From Pseudomonas putida (GTDB lineage: Bacteria; Pseudomonadota; Gammaproteobacteria; Pseudomonadales; Pseudomonadaceae), in assembly GCF_003228315.1 (NCBI RefSeq), contig NZ_CP029693.1:4639501-4703500 (forward strand): DNA of 64,000 nucleotides. Reading direction: 5' to 3'. The notes under the pieces were generated by a model. It was given only the letters and a program-made list of their open reading frames with translations. It made no database searches and was not told the DNA's origin. The position numbers and the translations under genes were made by a program. Numbering within the stretch: position 1 is the stretch's first letter; every line of letters starts with the position of its first letter. Shown here piece by piece: positions 27,029 through 40,947 of the stretch.

Positions 27029-27799
27029 ATGCGGCGCGTGGTGTTCAATCAGAAAGGTGGCGTAGGCAAATCCAGCATTGCCTGCAATCTGGCGGCGGTC
27101 AGCGCCAGCGAGGGCTATCGCACCCTGTTGGTGGATCTCGATGCCCAGGCCAACTCCACCCAATACCTGACGGGGCTCACCGGTGACGATATTCCGATGG
27201 GTATCGCCGATTTCTTCAAGCAGACCTTGTCTTCCGGGCCTTTCTCCAAGAAAGGCCAGGTCGATATTTACGAAACTCCGTTCGATAACCTCCACGTCAT
27301 CACCGCCACGGCGGAACTCGCGGACTTGCAGCCAAAACTCGAGGCCAAGCACAAGATCAACAAGCTGCGTAAGTTGCTCGAAGAGCTCGACGGGGACTAC
27401 GACCGCATTTACCTCGATACGCCTCCTGCGTTGAATTTTTACGCAGTTTCGGCGCTGATTGCCGCTGATCGTGTGTTGATTCCTTTCGATTGCGACAGTT
27501 TTTCGCGTCAGGCGCTGTATGGCCTGCTGGCGGAAATCGAAGAATTGAAAGAGGACCACAATGAAGGGCTGGCGGTTGAAGGGATCGTGGTCAATCAGTT
27601 CCAGGCCCGTGCCAGCCTGCCTCAGCAGATGCTCGACGAATTGATCGCCGAAGGCCTGCCGGTGTTGCCGGTTTACCTGGGCAGCTCGGTGCGCATGCGT
27701 GAATCCCACCAGGCCAATACGCCGCTGATCCACCTGGACCCACGGCACAAGCTGACGCAGCAGTTTGTCGAGTTGCACAACCTGCTCGAAAACGCCTGA
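27029..27799 (+). CDS. ParA/MinD-type ATPase, lone (no parB beside it)
   Basis: A 256-residue deviant Walker ATPase. [18 protein letters not shown] is the Walker [13 protein letters not shown] the A', and [30 protein letters not shown] the Walker B region, all as in ParA. The usual partner parB is absent, so it may position some other cargo or be a chromosomal stand-alone copy. ATG 27029 has ACGGAGG with 8 bases spacing. An in-frame ATG at 26978 with a stronger GAGGAGG would add 17 residues, so the start is uncertain. It is followed by a REPIN and convergent trxC. Confidence 0.85.
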   Translation: MRRVVFNQKGGVGKSSIACNLAAVSASEGYRTLLVDLDAQANSTQYLTGLTGDDIPMGIADFFKQTLSSGPFSKKGQVDIYETPFDNLHVITATAELADLQPKLEAKHKINKLRKLLEELDGDYDRIYLDTPPALNFYAVSALIAADRVLIPFDCDSFSRQALYGLLAEIEELKEDHNEGLAVEGIVVNQFQARASLPQQMLDELIAEGLPVLPVYLGSSVRMRESHQANTPLIHLDPRHKLTQQFVELHNLLENA

Positions 27800-27805
27800 T
27801 TTCTA

Positions 27806-27892
27806 ATGTAGGAGCGAGCCTGCTCGCGAAAGCGGAATGTCACCACTATTTTGACTGTTACACCGCCTTCGCGAGCAGGCTCGCTCCTACAT
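27806..27892. repeat. REPIN, about 87 bp
   Basis: Arms ATGTAGGAGCGAGCC and the complement flank about 40 bases, between the converging ParA and trxC genes. Confidence 0.92.
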
Positions 27893-27909
27893 GTGGATCA
27901 GCGCGGCCA

Positions 27910-28344
27910 TTAAATCCCCTGGCTACGCAACCAACTCATCAACTGCGGCAACGGAAACGCCCCGCTCTGACGCGCCACTTCTCGGCCGTTCTTGAACAGA
28001 ATCAGGCTCGGGATCGAACGAATCCCCAGCTGCGCCGACAGCTGCTGGTTCGCCTCGCTGTCGAGCTTGGCCAGCCGACACTTGCCCGCCAACTGCCCGG
28101 CCGCCTGCTCGAACACCGGTGCAAACGACTTGCACGGCCCACACCAATCCGCCCAGACGTCCACCAACAGCGGCAGATCGCCCTTGATCTGACTGGCGTA
28201 GTCACCCTGTTTCAGTTCGAAAGGCTTGTTCAGCAGGACGTCGGATTTGCAGCGACCGCATTTGGGGTGATCGCCCATTCGCTCGGCGGGGATGCGGTTG
28301 AGGCCGTTGCAGTGGGGGCAGGGGATGAGGAGTGGTTCGGGCAT
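27910..28344 (-). CDS. trxC: Thioredoxin 2 (zinc-containing)
   Basis: A 144-residue thioredoxin with an N-terminal zinc ribbon (CPHC and CGRC pairs near residues 9-12 and 29-32) and the redox site WADWCGPCKSFAPVF. It reduces disulfides in the cytoplasm and in other bacteria is induced by oxidative stress. ATG 28344 gives the normal N-terminus MPEPLLIPCPHCN; upstream in-frame codons are not needed. It shares the 194 bp gap upstream with the divergently read higBA pair. Confidence 0.95.
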   Translation of the reverse strand: MPEPLLIPCPHCNGLNRIPAERMGDHPKCGRCKSDVLLNKPFELKQGDYASQIKGDLPLLVDVWADWCGPCKSFAPVFEQAAGQLAGKCRLAKLDSEANQQLSAQLGIRSIPSLILFKNGREVARQSGAFPLPQLMSWLRSQGI

Positions 28345-28471
28345 GACAGATAGTCCAATTGGAAGCTGATAACTCCTAGTTGGAGACGTTTGCTCATATT
28401 TCAATCGCGCACTGTCTGGCGATAAAACTAGGCTGAGTCCTGCTGAGCCAGACCGCTGGTCTGTCTATGGT

Positions 28472-28527
28472 TATCGCAACTTGCGATATTTTTGATCTGT
28501 GATTAACTTCCCATAGCAAAATGCGAT
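28472..28527. promoter_or_regulatory. Candidate HigA operator and higBA promoter
   Basis: TATCGCAACTTGCGATA (28472-28488) is a perfect 17 bp palindrome with 8 bp arms. A degraded second copy, ATAGCAAAATGCGATA (28512-28527), overlaps the region just before the higB start at 28539. Such paired palindromes are the usual binding sites for the helix-turn-helix antitoxin. The role is inferred. Confidence 0.6.
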
Positions 28528-28538
28528 AAGGATATTGC

Positions 28539-28829
28539 ATGCGAGTGTTTTCCGAAAAACGAATCTGGGACGCCAAGGAAAAGTGGCCGCAAGCGGCCAG
28601 CGCATTGGACCAGTGGTATCGAACCGCGAAGCGCGTCAAGCCAAGGGATTTTGCGGAAATGAAATCTTCATTTCCTGCAACCGACAAGGTCGGTGAGTTT
28701 CACGTTTTCGATATCGGCGGTAACAAATTGCGGCTGATTGCCTATGTTCGATATCCGCATCAAAAAATCTACATCAAACATGTGCTGGATCACCGCGAAT
28801 ATGACCGCGGTAAATGGAAGGAGGGATGA
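28539..28829 (+). CDS. higB: HigB-type mRNA interferase toxin
   Basis: A 96-residue toxin of the HigB/RelE fold. MRVFSEKRIWDAKEKWP, DIGGNKLRLIAYVRYPHQKIYIKHVLDHREYD and the closing KWKEG are typical. Catalytic-type residues near the C-terminus (His in IKHVLDHREYDRGKW) are retained, so it should cleave mRNA on the ribosome when free. It precedes its antitoxin, the reverse of most type II pairs but normal for higBA. Its stop is 2 bases before the higA start. Confidence 0.93.
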   Translation: MRVFSEKRIWDAKEKWPQAASALDQWYRTAKRVKPRDFAEMKSSFPATDKVGEFHVFDIGGNKLRLIAYVRYPHQKIYIKHVLDHREYDRGKWKEG

Positions 28830-28831
28830 AC

Positions 28832-29233
28832 ATGAGCGTTCTGATCAAAAACGCGGCCGAACATTGGGAGTTCGTATCGCCATTGCTGCGTAAACCCAAA
28901 AACGAAGACGACTATGACGCGCTGGTGCAGGCACTCGACGAGTTACTCGAGATGACCGGTGTTGACGAGTCGCATCCTCTTATGAGCTTGGTGGATATCA
29001 TCGGCGACTGGATTGAGGAATGGGACCATAAGCATCGACCTATGCCCGAAGCCACGGGTGCTGAAGTGCTTGGTTACATGATGCGCGAACACGGACTGAC
29101 TCAAAGCGATCTGCCAGGTGTCGGCCCTCAGTCGGTTGTATCCGAGATCCTGAGCGGAAAGCGCCAGCTCAACCTGCGGCAGATCCGCTGGTTGGCCGAG
29201 CGATTCAATGTGCCGGTGGATGTCTTTATCTGA
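28832..29233 (+). CDS. higA: HigA-type antitoxin
   Basis: A 133-residue antitoxin. The N-terminal half is helical and acidic, while the C-terminal half is a helix-turn-helix (EVLGYMMREHGLTQSDLPGVGPQSVVSEILSGKRQLNLRQIRWLAERFNVPVDVF). It binds and blocks HigB and should repress the operon through the palindromes at 28472-28527. The ATG at 28832 was chosen because GGAGG ends 7 bases before it; the in-frame ATG at 28826, overlapping the higB stop, has no room for a ribosome site. It ends 6 bp from the converging selO. Confidence 0.93.
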   Translation: MSVLIKNAAEHWEFVSPLLRKPKNEDDYDALVQALDELLEMTGVDESHPLMSLVDIIGDWIEEWDHKHRPMPEATGAEVLGYMMREHGLTQSDLPGVGPQSVVSEILSGKRQLNLRQIRWLAERFNVPVDVFI

Positions 29234-29239
29234 CCTGCC

Positions 29240-34105
<4,866 letters not shown>

Positions 34106-34140
34106 AAAGACCGATCAAAGTACGAGGCGAAGAATGGAGT

Positions 34141-35883
34141 TTAGAGGAACAACCCGGGGCCCGGGCGACTTCCTTCGGGGAATCTGACGCCCACTTTGCC
34201 GATCTTGTTCCCGTCCATGACCGCGACGGTCCAGATGGTGTTGTTCCATTCCACCTGGTCGCCGACCACTGGAGCACCACCCACTTTCTGGGCAATGAAG
34301 CGGGCCAGGGACATGTCCGGATCGATGCCTTCGACCTTCAACCCGTACAGGGCGGCAACCGCGGCCAGCTGGGCGTCTCCTTCGAGTACGAAGTCGCCGA
34401 AGAAGCGCAAATCGAGGCCCCGTTGCGGTGCCTGGCTGAACAGTTTTCCCAGGGCCGGCAGGTTGTGTTCATGGCCGATTACGCAGAGTAAATCGTCGAC
34501 TTCCAGCACCGTACTACCCGACGGATGGAGCAGTTGTTCGCCTCGAAACAGGGCAGCAATCCGGGTGCCCTCGGGCATTTTCAGTTCACGCAGGTGCGAA
34601 CCGATGCACCATTTTTCAGCACCGAGGCGATAAACGAACAGCTCCCATTCGCTGGTGACGTGCACTTCCAGCGCCGAGCGGGAGATGGGGGCGGGTTCCG
34701 GTGGCACCGTCACTTTCAGCAGCTTGGCGATCCACGGCAGGCTCGTGCCCTGCACCAGCAGCGACACCAGCACGATAAAGAAGGCGAGGTTGAAATAGAG
34801 CTGGGCGTTGGGCAGGCCCGCCATCAACGGGAACACCGCCAGAATGATCGGGACCGCGCCGCGCAGGCCGACCCAGGAGATAAAGGCCTTCTCGCGTCCG
34901 TGGAACGCCTTGAACGGCAACAGGCCGACGATTACGGAGAGCGGCCGGGCAAACAGGATCATCCACAACGCCAGTGCCAGTGCCGGCAGGGCAATCGGCA
35001 GCAGGTCATGGGGCGTGACCAGCAGGCCCAGCACCAGGAACATGCCGATCTGCGCCAGCCAGGCCATGCCGTCGAGCATGTGCAGAATGCCGTGACGACT
35101 GCGCACCGGACGGTTGCCAATCACCAGGCCGCACAGGTACACCGCCAGGAAGCCGCTGCCGTGCAGGGCGTTGGTCAGGGCAAAGACCACCAGGCCACCG
35201 GCGATGACCAGGATCGGATAAAGACCGGTGGCCAGGTTGATGCGGTTGACCAGTTGCAGCATGAGCCAGCCGCCGCCCAGGCCGATGACGCCACCGATAC
35301 CGAATTCGCGCAGCAGGTGAGTCAACAGGCTCCAGTGCAGGCCGGTCTGGCCGCTGGCGAGCATGTCGATCAGGGTCACGGTGAGGAACACCGCCATCGG
35401 GTCGTTGCTGCCGGATTCGATTTCCAGACTCGCCGTGACCCGTTCGTTCAGGCCTTTGCCACCCAGCAGCGAGAACACCGCCGCGGCGTCGGTGGAGCCG
35501 ACAATGGCGCCGATCAGCAGGCCCTGGATCAGGTTCAGGTCGAACAGCCAGGCCGCGGCCATGCCGGTCAGCCCGGTGGTAATCAGTACCCCGACCGTGG
35601 CCAGCGACAGCGCGGGCCATAACGCCACCCGGAAGCTCGACACCCGTGTGCGCAAGCCACCGTCGAGCAGGATCACTGCCAATGCCAGGTTGCCGACCAG
35701 ATAAGCCGTGGGGTAGTTGTTGAAGATGATGCCGCCGCCATCGACGCCGGCGGCCATGCCCACGGCCAGGATGATCACCAGAATCGGGATGCCGAGGCGG
35801 GACGAAAGTGAGCTCACCAGAATGCTCGCACCTACCAGCAACGCGCCGATCAAGAACAGGCTGTTGATGGTCGTCGCATTCAA
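34141..35883 (-). CDS. nhaP2: K+/H+ (cation/proton) antiporter, NhaP2/CvrA type
   Basis: A 580-residue CPA1-family antiporter. About twelve membrane helices include [13 protein letters not shown] and [42 protein letters not shown] with the conserved acidic residues. The C-terminal part is a TrkA-C domain ([21 protein letters not shown]) followed by a CorC/HlyC-type domain ([15 protein letters not shown]). The start is TTG 35883, which gives the family N-terminus and has a GGAG about 8 bases before it. An open frame reaching 36144 runs through a REPIN and is not the start. Confidence 0.9.
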   Translation of the reverse strand: MNATTINSLFLIGALLVGASILVSSLSSRLGIPILVIILAVGMAAGVDGGGIIFNNYPTAYLVGNLALAVILLDGGLRTRVSSFRVALWPALSLATVGVLITTGLTGMAAAWLFDLNLIQGLLIGAIVGSTDAAAVFSLLGGKGLNERVTASLEIESGSNDPMAVFLTVTLIDMLASGQTGLHWSLLTHLLREFGIGGVIGLGGGWLMLQLVNRINLATGLYPILVIAGGLVVFALTNALHGSGFLAVYLCGLVIGNRPVRSRHGILHMLDGMAWLAQIGMFLVLGLLVTPHDLLPIALPALALALWMILFARPLSVIVGLLPFKAFHGREKAFISWVGLRGAVPIILAVFPLMAGLPNAQLYFNLAFFIVLVSLLVQGTSLPWIAKLLKVTVPPEPAPISRSALEVHVTSEWELFVYRLGAEKWCIGSHLRELKMPEGTRIAALFRGEQLLHPSGSTVLEVDDLLCVIGHEHNLPALGKLFSQAPQRGLDLRFFGDFVLEGDAQLAAVAALYGLKVEGIDPDMSLARFIAQKVGGAPVVGDQVEWNNTIWTVAVMDGNKIGKVGVRFPEGSRPGPGLFL

Positions 35884-36001
35884 AGGCAGTACTCCAGAAA
35901 GCTGAAAGACGGGCACAAACTGACCATGCAGTCTGCGTGCCAGCGATTCTAACCTGTTGAAATGTGATGCTGTCAAAAAGCTTTTTGGTTGCCTCTTACC
36001 C

Positions 36002-36103
36002 TTGTAGGAGCGAGCCTGCTCGCGATGGTCGTGAACGATAACGAGGGCTGCCGGAAAGCACACGGTGCCTGTGCCACCATCGCGAGCAGGCTCGCTCCTA
36101 CAA
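36002..36103. repeat. REPIN, about 102 bp class (inverted interior)
   Basis: Arms TTGTAGGAGCGAGCC and the complement. The interior carries CGCGATGGTCGTGAACGATA, the complement of the block shared by the elements at 8003 and 18571. It lies upstream of the antiporter gene. Confidence 0.92.
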
Positions 36104-36270
36104 AGGGCGGGCGACGAAGTGCAGGAACCAGATCGGTCAATCACAGTCTCTAAAGTTCGCGAGAAAGGTCACTCGCCAGCAAAATCAAGGCTTTGCGCCT
36201 GTTAAACCCTGGCATCCACAGTGACTTTTCTTTATCGTACGCGCCCTTTGAAAATGCCTGGAAAATCAAA

Positions 36271-36501
36271 ATGTTGGAAGCATCCCTAAGCCAATTGGAA
36301 CAACTGGTCAGCGACCTGGTGCAACAGAACCAGACTTTGCTCGGCACCAATCAGACCCTGAGCGCAGAACTGGCCCAGGCCAAGGATGAAAACGAAAGCC
36401 TGCAACTGAGCCTGATGGAACAGGAAGAGAAACAAGGCGCCACCGCCGCACGCATCCAGGCCCTGGTTGAGCGCGTGAGCGCAGGCCCTGTCAGCGCATG
36501 A
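36271..36501 (+). CDS. Small coiled-coil protein, ZapB/TIGR02449-like
   Basis: A 76-residue acidic protein that is one long helix with heptad leucines and isoleucines (MLEASLSQLEQLVSDLVQQNQTLLGTN). This layout resembles ZapB and TIGR02449-type coiled coils that bind ZapA at the division ring. It is directly ahead of a ZapA-like gene, with stop and start overlapping by 4 bases. The start was set at 36271 from the helix start; a longer open frame exists upstream. Function is inferred from the pairing. Confidence 0.7.
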   Translation: MLEASLSQLEQLVSDLVQQNQTLLGTNQTLSAELAQAKDENESLQLSLMEQEEKQGATAARIQALVERVSAGPVSA

Positions 36502-36797
36502 GTTACGGTGCCGGAGTAAAAGTCGTCTCGATCCTGGGGGAGGACTATTCGATCAAGGCGCCGGAAGGTGAAGAGCAGACGTTGCTGGACGCGGCGTTGA
36601 TGCTCAAGGCCGCCCTGACGGAAACCAAAAAGAAGTACCCTGCCCTGATCGGCGACCGCCTGTTGGTGCTGGCTGCGATGAACCTGTGTTCGCAGCAGAT
36701 CGAAATGCAAAAGCAGCACAAGCTCGAACTCGACCGTTACCAAGAGCAAGTCAGCGCCACGGTTGAAGTGATTTCCAAGACGATCAATCAGGCCTGA
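36498..36797 (+). CDS. ZapA-like protein
   Basis: A 99-residue ZapA-domain protein: an N-terminal beta region ([34 protein letters not shown]) and a C-terminal long helix ([32 protein letters not shown]). ZapA normally bundles FtsZ filaments. It lies beside no 6S RNA gene or fau gene, unlike the main Pseudomonas zapA locus, and differs from the canonical sequence I remember, so it is probably a paralogue. It precedes a chemoreceptor gene by 100 bp. Confidence 0.8.
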   Translation: MSYGAGVKVVSILGEDYSIKAPEGEEQTLLDAALMLKAALTETKKKYPALIGDRLLVLAAMNLCSQQIEMQKQHKLELDRYQEQVSATVEVISKTINQA

Positions 36798-36897
36798 TCG
36801 GCTTTGCGCACAACCAAAGAATAAATTGTCGAACACGTTGTATACGATCGGCATGGCTGTTGCAGTGTTTCAGCCTCTTATTCTTTGGGGGTGCTCC

Positions 36898-38838
36898 ATG
36901 CAGTTCTGGCGACGCAGTATTCAATGGCAGTTGATCCTCAGCATGGGCACCGCCCTGCTGGTCAGCGTGCTGATCGTGGTTGGCATTTATACCCTCGTGG
37001 TCAACCGCCTCGCCCAGAGCTATCTGGTCGAACAAGCGCTGCCGTCGAGCATCGAAGCGATGCGCAACGACATCGAGCGCATCCTCGTCCAACCCCTGAC
37101 CGCCGCCAAGGACATCGCCAGCAACAGCATGGTGCGCGACTGGCTGGCCGAAGGTGAGAGCACTGCCCAGACCCCCGCATTTGCGCAGTATCTGGAAGGC
37201 ATTCGCGCCGAGCACAAGGCCTTCACCGCGCTGATCATCGGCACCGCTTCCAATCACTACATCACCGAGAAAGGCCTGGACCGCACCCTGAGCCGTTCCA
37301 ACCCCAAGGACGCCTGGTTCTACTCGTTCCTCGACAGCAACCAGCCGCGCACCCTCAATATCGACAACGACACGGCCACCGGAGAATTGGCGCTTTTCAT
37401 CGACATCAAGGTGGAAAAAGCCGGAAAAGTCGTTGGCGTCGCCGGGCTCGGGCTGAGCATGAAAGAGCTGTCGGAGCTGATCCACAACTTCAGCTTCGGG
37501 GCGCGCGGCAAGGTCTATCTCGTGCGTTCCGACGGTTTGATCCAGGTGCACCCCGAGGCGCAATACAGCGGCAAGCGCACCCTGAGCGAACAGATTGGCC
37601 CGTCGGCGGCGCAAGCCGTCATGGGTCAAAAAAATGCCGCCGCCAGCAGCAGCTTCGTCCGCGATGGCGAGGACTATCTGGCATTGAGCCTGCCGTTGCG
37701 TGATCTGGGTTGGACCCTGGTGGCCGAAGTGCCACAGGCACAGATCTACGCCGAGGCGCGCCGCGCGATGTGGATGAGCAGCGGCATCGGCCTGGCGGTG
37801 GCGTTGGTGTGCCTGTTGCTGGTGGTGTTGCTGGCCCGTGGGCTGGTGCGACCGATCCGTCAGGTAACAGCCGCACTGGTAGCCATCGGTAGCGGTGGTG
37901 GCGATTTGACCCACCGATTGGACGCCAGCCGCGCCGATGAGCTTGGCGACCTGGCGCGCGGTTTCAATCGTTTCCTCGACAGCCAGCGCGACATGATTGG
38001 TGAAGTCTTGACCACCAGCGAACGCCTGCGTACGGCGGTCGGTCAGGTGGCGCGGGTGGTGGATAACACCGCCGAGCGTTCCGGGCGTCAGCAGGAGATG
38101 ACCGACATGGTCGCCACTGCTGTCCATGAAATGGGCCTGACCGTGCAGGACATTGCGCAAAACGCCGGAAACGCGGCAGTGGCTTCGCAAAATGCCCGGG
38201 ATGAAGCTATCCAGGCGCGGGAAGTGGTGGGCGGTTCGATTCGTCATATCGAAAGCATGTCCGATGAAATCGGCGTTGCCGCCAGCGCCGTGGGCGAGCT
38301 GGCGGATCAGGTGGCGTCGATCGATCAGGTGCTGGCGGTGATTCGCGGGATTTCCGAGCAGACCAACCTCCTGGCGCTGAATGCGGCCATCGAAGCGGCG
38401 CGGGCCGGGGACATGGGGCGTGGCTTTGCCGTGGTGGCCGACGAAGTGCGGACCCTGGCCCGACGCACACAATCGTCCACCGACGAGATCCAGCAGATGA
38501 TCGGCAGCCTCAAGCAAGGAGCGGAGAACGCCGTGTCGTCGATGCACAGCGGGCAGGCGGCCACCGGAACCGGTGTCGAATCGAGCCAGCGCACCGGGGC
38601 GTCGTTGACGGCGATTACCGGGCAGGTCGAGCGCATCAGCGATATGAACCATCAGGTGGCGACGGCGACGGAAGAGCAGTCGGCGGTGACCGAGGAGATC
38701 AACCGCAACGTTCAGGGGATTTCCGATCTGGCGCGGGCGACGGCGGGGGAGGTCAGGGCTTGCCGCGAGGACTGCCAGACGTTGCAGCGGTTGGCGGATG
38801 ATTTGGCGCGGCAGATGGGTGGGTTCAAGCTGGGTTGA
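36898..38838 (+). CDS. Methyl-accepting chemotaxis protein with a periplasmic Cache sensor
   Basis: A 646-residue receptor. One membrane helix (residues about 10-35), a large periplasmic dCache-like domain (about 36-295) and a second helix (about 297-322) are followed by HAMP ([24 protein letters not shown]). The signalling domain has the hairpin tip [35 protein letters not shown]. The ligand is unknown. ATG 36898 has GGGGGTG upstream. The ZapB-like and ZapA-like genes lie immediately before it on the same strand, so cotranscription is possible. Confidence 0.9.
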   Translation: MQFWRRSIQWQLILSMGTALLVSVLIVVGIYTLVVNRLAQSYLVEQALPSSIEAMRNDIERILVQPLTAAKDIASNSMVRDWLAEGESTAQTPAFAQYLEGIRAEHKAFTALIIGTASNHYITEKGLDRTLSRSNPKDAWFYSFLDSNQPRTLNIDNDTATGELALFIDIKVEKAGKVVGVAGLGLSMKELSELIHNFSFGARGKVYLVRSDGLIQVHPEAQYSGKRTLSEQIGPSAAQAVMGQKNAAASSSFVRDGEDYLALSLPLRDLGWTLVAEVPQAQIYAEARRAMWMSSGIGLAVALVCLLLVVLLARGLVRPIRQVTAALVAIGSGGGDLTHRLDASRADELGDLARGFNRFLDSQRDMIGEVLTTSERLRTAVGQVARVVDNTAERSGRQQEMTDMVATAVHEMGLTVQDIAQNAGNAAVASQNARDEAIQAREVVGGSIRHIESMSDEIGVAASAVGELADQVASIDQVLAVIRGISEQTNLLALNAAIEAARAGDMGRGFAVVADEVRTLARRTQSSTDEIQQMIGSLKQGAENAVSSMHSGQAATGTGVESSQRTGASLTAITGQVERISDMNHQVATATEEQSAVTEEINRNVQGISDLARATAGEVRACREDCQTLQRLADDLARQMGGFKLG

Positions 38839-38860
38839 TGCATATTTTTCGCTGACGTCA

Positions 38861-38875
38861 TCGCGAGCAGCTACA
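38861..38875. repeat. Truncated REP remnant
   Basis: TCGCGAGCAGCTACA is a reverse REP arm from which the central eight bases are missing. It lies 22 bases after the chemoreceptor stop. Confidence 0.55.
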
Positions 38876-38889
38876 CCACAAATGCAGGG

Positions 38890-40692
38890 TCAGAACCACT
38901 CATCCTGCATGTTCAAACACACTTCATCGCGAGCCTCAAGAATCGCCAGTTCATGGTGGCAAGCCGGAATTTCCCAGGTCAGGAAATACCGCGCCGCCTG
39001 CAACTTGCCTTTATAGAAGCTCACATCCGCCGCATTCCCCTTGGCCAACCCTTGCTCGGCACGAATCGCCTGTTCCAGCCAGCGCCAGCCAATCACGGTG
39101 TGCCCAAACACTTTCAGATACAGCGCCGAGTTCGCCAGGCTGCTGTTGACCTTGCCTTGCGCCAGGTCCGTCAGCAGGCCGATGGTCACGGTCTGCAACC
39201 GGGCCACCAACTTCTCCAAAGGCTCACGCAACGGTGAAAGCGAATCGAACGCTTGCGCACGCTCGGCGGTATCGGCAATCAGGCGGATCAACTGCTTGAG
39301 CCCGGCACCGCCGTTCTGCGCCAGCTTGCGACCCAGCAGGTCCAACGACTGAATGCCGTGGGTGCCTTCGTGGATCGGGTTCAGGCGGTTGTCGCGGTAG
39401 TACTGCTCCACCGGGTATTCGCGGGTGTAGCCATGGCCGCCGAGGATCTGGATCGCCAGTTCGTTGGCCTTCAGGCAGAACTCCGACGGCCAGGATTTGA
39501 CGATCGGCGTCAGCAAATCCAGAAGCTCATGGGCCTGTTTGCGCTCGGCTTCGGTTTCAAGGGTGGTGGTGTCGTCGAACAGCCGCGCGGCGTACAGCCC
39601 GAGGTCGAAGGAGCCTTCGACGTAGGCCTTCTGGGTCAGCAACATGCGCTTGACGTCGGCGTGCTGGATGATCGCCACCGGTGCGGTGTTCGGGTCCTTG
39701 CTGTCGGGCACGCGGCCTTGTGGACGTTCGCGGGCGTATTCCAGCGAATACAGATAGCCCGCGTAGCCGAGCATCACCGCGCCCATGCCGACGCCGATCC
39801 GCGCTTCGTTCATCATCTGGAACATGTAGCTCAAGCCATGGTGCGGCTTGCCCACCAGATAACCGACGCAGTCACCGTTATCGCCGAAGTTCAGCGCGGT
39901 GGAGGTGGTACCGCGCCAGCCCATCTTGTGGAACAGGCCGGCCAGCAGCACATCGTTGCGCTTGCCCAGGCTGCCGTCATCGTTGACCAGGAACTTGGGC
40001 ACGATGAACAGCGAAATGCCCTTCACTCCGGGGGGCGCATCCGGCAGCTTGGCCAGGACCATGTGCACGATGTTTTCCGACAGCGGGTGATCGCCGCCGG
40101 AGATGAAGATCTTGTTGCCCTTGAGGCGATAAGTGCCGTCGGACGCCGGCTCGGCCCGTGTACGAATATCCGACAGGGATGAGCCGGCGTGGGGCTCGGT
40201 CAGGGCCATGGTGCCGAAGAAGCGGCCGTCGATCATCGGTTGCAGGAAGCGGCGTTTCTGCTCCTCGGTGCCGAAGCTTTCGATCAGGTTCGCCGCGCCC
40301 ATGGTCAGGAACGGGTACGAAGTCGATGCCGCGTTGGCCGATTGAAAGTGGGCGAAGCAGGCCTGGGACAGCAGCGTAGGAAGTTGCATGCCACCGGCGT
40401 CGAAACTGCGCGCGGCGTTGAGGAAGCCGGCCTCGAGGAAGGCGTCCACCGCCGGTTTCACTTCCGGAATCAGAATCGCCCGGCCGTCCTCATAGCGCGG
40501 CTCGTTCTCATCGCCCTTGCGGTTGTGCGGGGCGAAGAACTTCTCGGCAATGCTGCGGGCGGTGCCGAGGGCGGCATCGAAGGTTTCGCGGTTGTGCTCG
40601 GCGAAACGCTCACGCTGGGTCAGGCCCTCGGCATCGAGGACTTCATACAGCTCGAAAGCCAGATTGCGGGAACTGAGCAACGTCTCGGACAT
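38890..40692 (-). CDS. Acyl-CoA dehydrogenase, DmdC/FadE-like large type
   Basis: A 600-residue flavoenzyme that makes the trans-2-enoyl bond in acyl-CoA. FGTMALTEPHAGSSLSDIRTRA is the FAD/substrate region, KIFISGGDHPLSENIVHMVLAK continues it, and QILGGHGYTREYPVEQYYRDNRLNPIHEGTHGIQSLDLLGRK is the C-terminal FAD-contact helix set. The extra C-terminal domain and length are like the 3-methylmercaptopropionyl-CoA and related large enzymes; chain-length specificity is unknown. It stands alone, with a REPIN and then putA upstream. Confidence 0.9.
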   Translation of the reverse strand: MSETLLSSRNLAFELYEVLDAEGLTQRERFAEHNRETFDAALGTARSIAEKFFAPHNRKGDENEPRYEDGRAILIPEVKPAVDAFLEAGFLNAARSFDAGGMQLPTLLSQACFAHFQSANAASTSYPFLTMGAANLIESFGTEEQKRRFLQPMIDGRFFGTMALTEPHAGSSLSDIRTRAEPASDGTYRLKGNKIFISGGDHPLSENIVHMVLAKLPDAPPGVKGISLFIVPKFLVNDDGSLGKRNDVLLAGLFHKMGWRGTTSTALNFGDNGDCVGYLVGKPHHGLSYMFQMMNEARIGVGMGAVMLGYAGYLYSLEYARERPQGRVPDSKDPNTAPVAIIQHADVKRMLLTQKAYVEGSFDLGLYAARLFDDTTTLETEAERKQAHELLDLLTPIVKSWPSEFCLKANELAIQILGGHGYTREYPVEQYYRDNRLNPIHEGTHGIQSLDLLGRKLAQNGGAGLKQLIRLIADTAERAQAFDSLSPLREPLEKLVARLQTVTIGLLTDLAQGKVNSSLANSALYLKVFGHTVIGWRWLEQAIRAEQGLAKGNAADVSFYKGKLQAARYFLTWEIPACHHELAILEARDEVCLNMQDEWF

Positions 40693-40810
40693 GGCGGCCT
40701 ACCTTTTATTGGGATGGGCCGAGTCTAGGTGGGGGAATAGTGGTTGAACAGGATGATTGATCTGCGTGATGGTGAGGCAGAGCGACGACTTAGCGGGCGC
40801 CCCAAAACAA

Positions 40811-40901
40811 CTGTAGGAGCGAGCCTGCTCGCGATAACGGCGGTACATCCAAAACAGATGTGACTGACAGACCGTTATCGCGAGCAGGCTCGCTCCTACA
40901 G
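40811..40901. repeat. REPIN, about 91 bp
   Basis: Arms CTGTAGGAGCGAGCC and complement, with a 45-base interior. Lies between the acyl-CoA dehydrogenase promoter side and the putA 3' end. Confidence 0.92.
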
Positions 40902-40947
40902 GGTATTGCGTACCGGGCGACAATAGCGGTCGTCCGGCTTATCGGTT

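Noticed and set aside
26816-27778. A 320-codon open frame opposite the ParA gene
   Set aside because: Antisense shadow without motifs; ParA Walker motifs on the plus strand are clear.
34141-36144. Longer form of the NhaP2-type antiporter starting in the REPIN region
   Set aside because: The extra 87 residues are translated REPIN sequence; TTG 35883 with GGAG gives the family N-terminus.
36784-36897. 6S RNA gene expected after zapA in Pseudomonas
   Set aside because: The 100 bp between the ZapA-like gene and the chemoreceptor is too short and shows no 6S-type long rod; this is not the main zapA locus.
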